Made by a program: the position numbers and the translations under genes
The notes under the pieces: model-generated
The model's input: only the letters and a program-made list of their open reading frames with translations
What the model was told of the DNA's origin: nothing
Databases searched by the model: none
Assembly: GCA_030648135.1 (NCBI GenBank)
Contig: JAUSIF010000187.1
Coordinates: 1-5,481, forward strand
Length of the DNA stretch: 5,481 bases
Source of the DNA: Xanthobacteraceae bacterium
GTDB lineage: Bacteria; Pseudomonadota; Alphaproteobacteria; Rhizobiales; Xanthobacteraceae
Direction: 5' to 3'
In this document: positions 1 through 5,481 of the stretch, piece after piece
Layout of the letters: the number at the start of each line of letters is the position of its first letter
Numbering within the stretch: the first letter of the stretch is position 1

Positions 1-2176
1 GTAAATGCGCCGCCATCGCGTCAAGCTTGCGTGCATCGGCGGAGCCAAGAAAGGCTTGGTCTACCAAGGCGACTTCTTTCACGCCCCGCACCGTGCGCGT
101 GAAGCGGAAGCCTTCGGCGTCCGAGGTGCCCTCCCAGCCGCGCTCGGTTTCCTGCGACAGCGCATCGAGGCGCTTGGCCACATAAACCGCCGCCGCCTTT
201 GCCTTTTCTTGATCGGTAAGGATCGCCGGCGACATGGCGCCCGCGATCGCGGTCTGTTCGACGACGGCACGATCATAGCGCGGATGCAGCGTCCGCAAGA
301 TCGCCCGCACATTACGCGCCTGTTCGAGAATTGCAGCGAGATCGGCTCCAGCATGCTCGGTGCCGGAGGCATCTCGCAGCACCGTCTCTTCGAGGCCGGT
401 CGTAATCAGATAGTCTTCGAGCGCCCGCTCGTCTTTCAGATATTGCTCGGACTTTCCGCGCGTCACCTTGTAGAGCGGCGGTTGGGCGATGAAAATGTGA
501 CCGCGATCGATAAGTTCCTGCATCTGGCGGAAGAAGAAGGTGAGCAGGAGCGTACGGATGTGCGAGCCGTCCACGTCCGCGTCCGTCATGATGATGATTT
601 TGTGATAGCGAAGCTTGTTGGCATCGAATTCATCGCGCCCAATGCCGGTTCCGAGCGCGGTGATGAGGGTGCCGATTTCCTGGCTCGACAACATCTTGTC
701 GAAGCGCGCGCGCTCGACATTGAGGATCTTGCCGCGCAAGGGCAGCACCGCCTGGAAGGCGCGGTTGCGTGCCTGTTTCGCCGAGCCGCCTGCCGAATCG
801 CCCTCGACGCTGAACAATTCGGATTTCGCCGGATCGCGCTCCTGACAATCGGCGAGCTTGCCGGGAAGCGAAGAGATATCGAGCGCGCCCTTGCGGCGGG
901 TGAGGTCGCGCGCCTTGCGCGCCGCTTCGCGCGCGGCCGCCGCCTCCACGACCTTGGAGACGAGGCGTTTCGCTTCCGAGGGATGCTCCTCCAGCCAGCC
1001 AGCCAAAGCGTTGCTGATGACCGTCTCAACGATCGGCCGCACTTCGGAAGAGACGAGCTTGTCCTTGGTCTGACTCGAAAATTTTGGATCCGGCACTTTG
1101 ATCGAGAGCACGGCGGTCAGGCCCTCGCGGCAATCCTCGCCGGAGAGATCAACCTTCTCCTTCTTGCTCAAGCCCGCAGTTTCAGCATAGCGGATGAGCT
1201 CGCGTGTGAGTGCCGCGGCGAAACCGGTGAAGTGGGTGCCGCGGTCGCGCTGCGGGATGTTGTTGGTGAAGCAGAGCACGGTCTCGTGGTAGGAATCGTT
1301 CCACGACAAGGCCGCCTCGACGACGACCTTCTCGCGCTCGCTGCGGATCATGACCGGATTCGGAATGAGCGATTGCTTGTTGCGGTCGAGATAGCGCACG
1401 AAGGCCTCGACGCCGCCTTCATAACGCATCTGCTCGTAGTGGGGCTCGGGCCCGCGCAGATCGGCTAACACGATGGTCACGCCCGAATTCAGGAAGGCGA
1501 GCTCGCGTAGCCGGTGCTCGAGCGTCGCAAAGTCGAACTCGGTTTTCGTGAACACTTCCTTGCTCGGAAGGAATTGCACTTTAGTGCCGCGTTTTCCCTC
1601 CGAACTGCCGGTCGTCTTGAGCGGCTTTTCGGGGTCGCCGTCGCGGAAGCGCATAAAATATTCGCGCCCGTCGCGCCAGATGGTCAGATCGAGCAAGCTC
1701 GACAGCGCGTTCACCACCGACACACCAACGCCGTGCAATCCGCCCGAGACTTTGTAGGCATTGTGGTCGAATTTCCCGCCGGCATGAAGCCGTGTCATGA
1801 TGACCTCGGCGGCGGAGACTTTTTCTTCCTTGTGGAGATCGGTCGGAATGCCGCGACCATTGTCGATCACGGTGCAGGAGCCGTCGGCGTTCAAAGCCAC
1901 GCCGATGTCGGTGGCAAAGCCGGCGAGCGCCTCGTCGATGGCATTGTCGACGACCTCGTAGACCATGTGATGCAGGCCGGAGCCGTCGTCGGTATCGCCG
2001 ATATACATGCCCGGCCGCTTGCGCACGGCATCGAGGCCCTTGAGGACCTGTATCGACTCGGCGCCGTAGTCGTCGCTCGCTTTGCTGGTGCTCGGCTTGG
2101 GGGCGGTTGATTTGCTTGCGCTCGCCTTGCCGGCGGGTGGTTTGCGAGACGGTGGCTTGCGGGCGGGCTTGGCCAT
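1..2176 (-). CDS. gyrB: DNA gyrase subunit B, 3' end cut by window edge
   Basis: ATPase subunit of DNA gyrase, which works with GyrA as an A2B2 complex to add negative supercoils using ATP. About 725 codons are visible with no stop; E. coli GyrB has 804 residues, so roughly the last 80-110 are missing, including the QRYKGLGEMNP region. The GHKL ATPase domain shows EVVDNAIDEALAG (residues 74-86; catalytic Glu74, Mg-binding Asn78), DNGRGIP (105-111) and GGLHGVGVSVVNALS (145-159). The ATP-contacting QTK lysine is Lys371. The Toprim domain has EGDSAGG (Glu458) and DADVDG (Asp532, Asp534, Asp536), followed by the proteobacterial insert. The ATG at 2176 is the only ATG before the conserved core. 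It gives a tail of about 32 residues rich in Lys, Pro, Ser and Ala ahead of the E. coli-like start. The frame stays open upstream to a GTG at 2230, which is less likely because it overlaps the promoter candidate. Shine-Dalgarno pairing is weak. Oddities: Arg312 replaces a conserved glycine, and Ala469 replaces the glycine of E. coli SAKQGRN. Identification is certain. Confidence 0.98.
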   Translation of the reverse strand, partial: MAKPARKPPSRKPPAGKASASKSTAPKPSTSKASDDYGAESIQVLKGLDAVRKRPGMYIGDTDDGSGLHHMVYEVVDNAIDEALAGFATDIGVALNADGSCTVIDNGRGIPTDLHKEEKVSAAEVIMTRLHAGGKFDHNAYKVSGGLHGVGVSVVNALSSLLDLTIWRDGREYFMRFRDGDPEKPLKTTGSSEGKRGTKVQFLPSKEVFTKTEFDFATLEHRLRELAFLNSGVTIVLADLRGPEPHYEQMRYEGGVEAFVRYLDRNKQSLIPNPVMIRSEREKVVVEAALSWNDSYHETVLCFTNNIPQRDRGTHFTGFAAALTRELIRYAETAGLSKKEKVDLSGEDCREGLTAVLSIKVPDPKFSSQTKDKLVSSEVRPIVETVISNALAGWLEEHPSEAKRLVSKVVEAAAAREAARKARDLTRRKGALDISSLPGKLADCQERDPAKSELFSVEGDSAGGSAKQARNRAFQAVLPLRGKILNVERARFDKMLSSQEIGTLITALGTGIGRDEFDANKLRYHKIIIMTDADVDGSHIRTLLLTFFFRQMQELIDRGHIFIAQPPLYKVTRGKSEQYLKDERALEDYLITTGLEETVLRDASGTEHAGADLAAILEQARNVRAILRTLHPRYDRAVVEQTAIAGAMSPAILTDQEKAKAAAVYVAKRLDALSQETERGWEGTSDAEGFRFTRTVRGVKEVALVDQAFLGSADARKLDAMAAHL

Positions 2177-2196
2177 CGGAATCCGGAGCGAATCGT

Positions 2197-2205
2197 TGTG
2201 AAAAA
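2197..2205 (-). promoter_or_regulatory. candidate DnaA box in the gyrB leader
   Basis: The minus strand reads TTTTTCACA, which fits the relaxed DnaA-box consensus TTWTNCACA at every position and differs from the strict E. coli box TTATCCACA at two. It lies 21 bases before the gyrB start codon, in a locally AT-richer stretch. A single isolated box is not an origin; if it works, it would more likely tie gyrB expression to DnaA. DnaA binding is inferred only from the match. Confidence 0.35.
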
Positions 2206-2219
2206 CAGGCTTCTTTTCT

Positions 2220-2248
2220 AGTCCATCCACGCGGTCATTTGGTGGCAA
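2220..2248 (-). promoter_or_regulatory. weak sigma-70-like promoter candidate for gyrB
   Basis: On the minus strand TTGCCA (2248-2243, five of six matches to TTGACA) is followed after 17 bases by TGGACT (2225-2220), a poor -10 element. It would start transcription about 35 bases before the gyrB ATG, placing the DnaA-box match in the early transcribed leader. A promoter in this 249-base gap is expected, because gyrB is separated from recF here, but this exact site is only one possibility. Confidence 0.2.
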
Positions 2249-2323
2249 AGAGGCAGACCCTGCGCTGCCCGGTTTCGCCGCTGCGGATCCAAATGTAAGA
2301 GGCCACGTTACGGTAGCGAAACA

Positions 2324-2353
2324 AACCCGTTCCAGCGTTCGGAACGGCGGGTT
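2324..2353 (-). terminator. imperfect hairpin after recF, possible terminator
   Basis: Read on the minus strand, AACCCG, a three-base bulge and TTCC pair with GGAACGGGTT across a seven-base loop, giving about ten base pairs. The hairpin is followed directly by TGTTT, a short and broken U tract. It begins 72 bases after the recF stop and lies well before gyrB, so it could end the dnaN-recF transcript or weaken readthrough. The bulge and poor U run make it a marginal intrinsic terminator; it could equally be a leader structure. Confidence 0.3.
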
Positions 2354-2425
2354 GCCGGCACCGCGGAAAAGGGCTCGAAAAGGACCCCTGCAACGCCTTT
2401 TTTGTGCGCCCCTCACCCTCCCCCG

Positions 2426-3610
2426 TCAAGCGACCGATTCGACCCGTCCGGGCATCACATGCAAGCGCTCGCAACGCTCGGCAAGAGCGGCAAAGGCCAC
2501 TGCATCGACCCCGGTCATCCAGATCTGGGCGCCCAGGCGATCGAGCGCGTCGAACAGCGCCCAGCGCCGTTCCTCGTCGAGGAAAGCCGCGACATCGTCG
2601 AGCAGCACGACCGGCGCGCACGCGTGCATGGCGGCGACGAGGCGCGCATGCGAGAGCACAAGGCCGACGAGCAGCGCCTTTCTCTCCCCGGTCGAACAGC
2701 GTCCGGCCGGAAGCCCTTTCGCGGCATGGATGACAGTGAGATCGGAAAGATGCGGTCCCTCGAGCGTGCGTCCGGCAGCGCGGTCGCGCGCGCGCCCTTC
2801 GCGCAAGGCTGCGCGGTAGCGGTCCTCGATCTCGATCGCGGGCGCCACCAAAAGTTCCGCTTCCATCCAGCCGCCGAAGCTGATCCCGGCCAAGGGAAAG
2901 GGCGAAGCCGGATCGCGGTTCGCTTCGATCTCGCATTCGAGCCTTCGCACCGTCTCGGCACGGGCGGCGGCGACGGCAATTCCGAGTTCGGCGACCTCGT
3001 GCTCGATGGCGTCACACCAGCGCGGATCGGGCGAGATGTCTTCGAGCAGGCGATTGCGCGAGCGCAGCGCGCGTTCAAGCGCACTCACGCGGCTGCCATG
3101 TTCCGCGTCGATCGCGAGCACGAGCCGGTCGAGGAAGCGCCGGCGCTCGGAAGCGGGCCCGAGAAAGAGACCGTCCATTTCTGGCACCAGCCAGACCACG
3201 CGCAGATGATCGGCGAAGATGGCCGCCGACGGCACGCTTTCGCGGTCGACGCGGCAACGGCGGCTCGGCGCGATGTTCTCCGCCGGGGCATCGATTCCGG
3301 TCCCGATCTGGACCGAACCCAGCGCGCCGTCGACTTCGGCCGCCACCGCCCAGGAACCGTCGCCCTCGTTCGATGCCACCTCTTCGAGCGTCGCCCGGCG
3401 AAGCCCGCGCCCGGGAGCGAGAAAGGAGATCGCTTCGAGCAGATTGGTCTTGCCGGCGCCGTTCGATCCGGTGACGACGATCGGCCCCTCGCCGGCGGCG
3501 AGTTCGGCACGACGATAGGAACGGTAATTCACGAGTTGCAGGCGCCGGACACGGGCGCGACGGGCCGCGGGTCGCGGATCGGCGGCAGGCAATGGGATCG
3601 GGCGGCTCAC
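2426..3610 (-). CDS. recF: DNA replication and repair protein RecF
   Basis: SMC/ABC-type ATPase that, with RecO and RecR, helps load RecA at single-strand gaps and stalled forks. The 394-residue protein has the Walker A motif GSNGAGKT (residues 48-55, Lys54), the RecF landmark TLEGPHLSDL, the ABC signature STGERKALL (306-314), and a Walker B VVLLDD (334-339) running into the D-loop region VAAFLDEERR. E. coli RecF has 357 residues. Part of the difference is a basic, proline-containing leader of about 20 residues before the conserved VRRLQLVNYRSYR. The start is GTG at 3610, whose first four bases GTGA share the dnaN stop codon. No Shine-Dalgarno stands out, so translation is probably coupled to dnaN. 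No ATG offers a clear alternative near the conserved N-terminus. All ATPase motifs look intact, so I infer a working protein. The stop is TGA at 2428-2426. Confidence 0.97.
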   Translation of the reverse strand: MSRPIPLPAADPRPAARRARVRRLQLVNYRSYRRAELAAGEGPIVVTGSNGAGKTNLLEAISFLAPGRGLRRATLEEVASNEGDGSWAVAAEVDGALGSVQIGTGIDAPAENIAPSRRCRVDRESVPSAAIFADHLRVVWLVPEMDGLFLGPASERRRFLDRLVLAIDAEHGSRVSALERALRSRNRLLEDISPDPRWCDAIEHEVAELGIAVAAARAETVRRLECEIEANRDPASPFPLAGISFGGWMEAELLVAPAIEIEDRYRAALREGRARDRAAGRTLEGPHLSDLTVIHAAKGLPAGRCSTGERKALLVGLVLSHARLVAAMHACAPVVLLDDVAAFLDEERRWALFDALDRLGAQIWMTGVDAVAFAALAERCERLHVMPGRVESVA

Positions 3611-4722
3611 ACCCGCATCGGCATCAGCACATAGAGCGCGCCGGCCGAGTCCTGATCGCGAAGCAGGGTGGGTGAGCCCGGATCGGCAAGCTTCAGCTCG
3701 GCCTTCTCGCCCTCGATCTGGGCGGTGATATCGAGGAGATAGCGGCTGTTGAAGCCGATATCGAGCGCCTCCGAAGCATATTCGACTTCGAGCTCTTCGG
3801 TGGCGCTGCCCGAATCCGGATTGGTCACCGAGAGGGTGAGCTTGCCGTCGGCGAGCGAGAGCTTGACCGCCCGGCCGCGCTCGCTTGAGACGGTCGATAC
3901 GCGATCGACGGCGGCGGCAAATTCCGCCTTGTTGACGACGAGCGTCTTGTCATTGGAAGCCGGGATCACCCGCCCATAATCGGGGAAGGTGCCATCGATG
4001 AGCTTGGAGGTCAGCACCACTTTCCCGAACGAGAAGCGGATCTTGGCGGGCGAGAGTTCCACTTCGACCTCATCGCCCGCATCCTCGATGAGACGCTGGA
4101 CTTCGGCGACGGTCTTGCGCGGCACGATCACGCCCGGCATGCCGGTGGCACCCTTGGGCGCCGGCATTTCGGCTTGCGCCAGGCGATGGCCATCGGTCGC
4201 AACCGCGCGCAGCTTGGTTCCCTTGTCTTCGACGGTGTGGAGATAGATGCCGTTCAGGTAATAGCGCGTCTCCTCGGTCGAGATCGCGAACTGGGTCTTG
4301 TCGACGAGGCGCTTGAGGTCCTTCGACGCGAGCTTGAATTTATGCGGCAGCTCGCCCGCGGCGAGATCGGGAAAATCGGTCTCCGGCAAGGCTTGCAGCG
4401 TGAAACGCGAACGGCCGGCGCGGACGAGCAGCGCAGACCGATCGCCGCTCGCCTGTAGCTCGACCTGGGCGCCCTCCGGGAGTTTGCGCACGATGTCGTA
4501 GATCATGTGCGCGGGCACGGTAGTGGCGCTCGCCTGCTTAACCTCGGCCGCCACGGTCTCGACGATTTCAAGATCGAGATCGGTCGCCTTGAGCTCAAGC
4601 CCGGCCTTGCCGGCACGGATCAGGACATTGGCCAGAATCGGAATCGTGTTGCGTCGCTCGACGACCCGATGCACGTGGGCGAGCGCCTTGAGGAGTTCGG
4701 CTCGCTCGAGGGTGACCTTCAT
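3607..4722 (-). CDS. dnaN: DNA polymerase III beta subunit (sliding clamp)
   Basis: Ring-forming processivity clamp that encircles DNA and tethers DNA polymerase III and other clamp-binding proteins. The predicted 371 residues are close to the 366 of E. coli, and the whole three-domain fold appears present. Visible landmarks are the N-terminal RRNTIPIL (23-30) with TDLDLEI shortly after, ATDGHRLA (175-182), IDGTFPDYGRVIP (242-254), FNSRYLLDI (324-332) and the C-terminal MPMRV (367-371). ATDGHRL and the MPMR tail contribute to the pocket that binds client-protein clamp motifs in characterised DnaN. The ATG at 4722 gives the usual start MKVTLERAELL. A GAGG lies only two bases before it, which is close for a Shine-Dalgarno. 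The stop overlaps the recF start by four bases, so the two genes are almost surely co-transcribed. Nothing looks broken or unusual. Confidence 0.99.
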   Translation of the reverse strand: MKVTLERAELLKALAHVHRVVERRNTIPILANVLIRAGKAGLELKATDLDLEIVETVAAEVKQASATTVPAHMIYDIVRKLPEGAQVELQASGDRSALLVRAGRSRFTLQALPETDFPDLAAGELPHKFKLASKDLKRLVDKTQFAISTEETRYYLNGIYLHTVEDKGTKLRAVATDGHRLAQAEMPAPKGATGMPGVIVPRKTVAEVQRLIEDAGDEVEVELSPAKIRFSFGKVVLTSKLIDGTFPDYGRVIPASNDKTLVVNKAEFAAAVDRVSTVSSERGRAVKLSLADGKLTLSVTNPDSGSATEELEVEYASEALDIGFNSRYLLDITAQIEGEKAELKLADPGSPTLLRDQDSAGALYVLMPMRV

Positions 4723-4854
4723 GACCTCGTGATCCGGATTACTTTGCCATAGAACCGCGGCAGGGCGAGCGCTTCGGCCGCCGGATCGTTGACTTTGGCG
4801 TTTTAGCCCGAATTCCGCAAGACCGTTCGTCTGTCGATCGGCTCCGGCCGCGCC
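4723..4854. other. dnaA-dnaN intergenic gap, no clear signals
   Basis: This 132-base gap is where a dnaN promoter or part of an origin might sit. I see no match to TTWTNCACA on either strand, no AT-rich unwinding-like block, and no pair of good -35 and -10 elements on the minus strand. There is no strong terminator after dnaA either: a small CGGC-CGGA-GCCG stem near 4840-4851 lacks a U run. Read-through from dnaA into dnaN is therefore plausible, but this is an inference from absence. Confidence 0.5.
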
Positions 4855-5481
4855 TCATTCCTGCAGCAAACGCTTCAGGACCTCGATCTCCTCGGCGAGC
4901 ACCTTGTCACCCTGGACCAGTCCCTCGATCTTGCGCACGGCGTGAAGCACCGTGGTGTGGTCGCGACCGCCGAAGCGCCGGCCGATCTCGGGCAGCGAAC
5001 GAAGCGTGAGGGTCTTGGCGAGATACATGGCGATCTGGCGGGGGCGGACCACATTCGCGGTGCGGCGGGAGGAGAGCAGGTCCGCCCGCGACACGCCGTA
5101 GTGCTTGGCGACGATACGGAGGATGTCTTCGACCCGGATGCGCCGCGGATCCATGGGCCGGATGAGGTCGCGGACGACCTCATCGGCCATCTCGACCGTC
5201 ACCGGCCGGCCGCTCAATTGATTATGGGCGAGCAGCCGATTGACCGCGCCGTCGAGATCGCGGCCGTTCTGGGTCACTTGCCGCGCCACGTGGTTGATGA
5301 CGGCGTCGGGCACATCGAAGCCCGGATGTTGGGCTTTCAGCGCAGCGACGCGCCCCTTCAGGATGCGCAGACGCAGTTCCTCCTCGAGCGGGGAGATGTC
5401 CACGGCGAGCCCGCCGGCAAGCCGGGAACGCACGCGCTCTTCGAGACTTTCCAGTTCGGCCGGGATCCGATCGGCCGCCAC
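4855..5481 (-). CDS. dnaA: chromosomal replication initiator DnaA, C-terminal part
   Basis: AAA+ initiator that binds DnaA boxes and melts the origin. The window holds the last 209 codons; the gene runs on past 5481. The first visible codon is GTG, but it is an internal valine: it falls within the AAA+ domain, just ahead of the segment LEERVRSRL (visible residues 13-21) that contains the expected arginine-finger region. Next come the end of the AAA+ domain with NGRDLDGAVNRL (72-83), whose Arg74 fits the sensor II arginine, then the linker, and domain IV. Domain IV has the box-binding helix-turn-helix and the DnaA signature GGRDHTTVLHA (171-181). The N-terminal domains I and II and the Walker A and B motifs lie outside the window and cannot be judged. 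The protein ends in KRLLQE at a TGA (4857-4855), 132 bases before dnaN. Confidence 0.98.
   Translation of the reverse strand: MAADRIPAELESLEERVRSRLAGGLAVDISPLEEELRLRILKGRVAALKAQHPGFDVPDAVINHVARQVTQNGRDLDGAVNRLLAHNQLSGRPVTVEMADEVVRDLIRPMDPRRIRVEDILRIVAKHYGVSRADLLSSRRTANVVRPRQIAMYLAKTLTLRSLPEIGRRFGGRDHTTVLHAVRKIEGLVQGDKVLAEEIEVLKRLLQE

Noticed and set aside
5..1468. A 487-codon open frame on the plus strand opposite gyrB
   Set aside because: It lies wholly opposite a well-recognised gyrB, its protein has no recognisable domain, and long antisense frames are common where GC-rich codon use depletes stops. No ribosome-binding site or promoter supports it.
2235..2936. A 233-codon minus-strand frame running from inside recF into the gap
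   Set aside because: Its first two thirds are recF read in another frame, and the rest is Arg/Gly-rich with no motif. It has no independent start signal and is not needed to explain the gap.
2402..3634. A 410-codon open frame on the plus strand opposite recF
   Set aside because: It mirrors recF almost exactly, is rich in Arg, Ala and Gly as expected of a shadow frame, and shows no family motif.
4776..4850. Imperfect inverted repeat (cggccgccggatcg against cgatcggctccggccg) between dnaA and dnaN
   Set aside because: The arms are about 45 bases apart with mismatches, GC-rich and with no U run, so chance similarity is the simpler reading.
5479..5481. The GTG at the window edge as a dnaA start codon
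   Set aside because: The residues after it match the middle of the DnaA AAA+ domain, so it is an internal valine of a longer gene.
1..5481. An undescribed defence, mobile or biosynthetic system
   Set aside because: All coding space is filled by dnaA, dnaN, recF and gyrB with intact motifs. No transposase, CRISPR-like repeat, RNA gene or foreign-looking base composition was seen.

Overview
The window shows a core replication and topology locus of a GC-rich alphaproteobacterium, most likely of the order Hyphomicrobiales (Rhizobiales). The placement rests on the style of the four proteins: GyrB carries the proteobacterial insert after its Toprim motifs, RecF has an alphaproteobacterial-looking CSTGERKALL signature, and DnaN ends in MPMRV. 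It also rests on the gene order. No rRNA, tRNA or mobile element is visible, so the genus cannot be fixed from this window.

All four genes lie on the minus strand. In the direction of transcription they are: the 3' part of dnaA (5481 to 4855, running in from outside the window), a 132-base gap, dnaN complete (4722 to 3607), recF complete (3610 to 2426, overlapping the dnaN stop by four bases), a 249-base gap, and gyrB (2176 to 1), which is cut by the window edge before its stop. This is the classic dnaA-dnaN-recF-gyrB order. DnaA opens the replication origin, DnaN is the sliding clamp that holds the polymerase on DNA, RecF loads recombinase at gaps and stalled forks, and GyrB is the ATPase subunit that relieves supercoiling ahead of the fork.

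The only substantial non-coding stretch is the gap between recF and gyrB. It holds an imperfect hairpin that could end the recF message, a weak sigma-70-like promoter candidate, a good match to the DnaA-box consensus and two closely spaced GATTC sites just before the gyrB start. The dnaA-dnaN gap has no convincing DnaA-box cluster, so there is no sign of oriC here.

I found no undescribed system. The points worth a second look are small: a DnaA-box match in the gyrB leader, an unusual arginine in a normally Gly-Gly motif of GyrB, and a lysine/proline/serine-rich N-terminal tail on GyrB. Long open frames on the plus strand, opposite gyrB and recF, are best read as by-products of GC-rich codon use.
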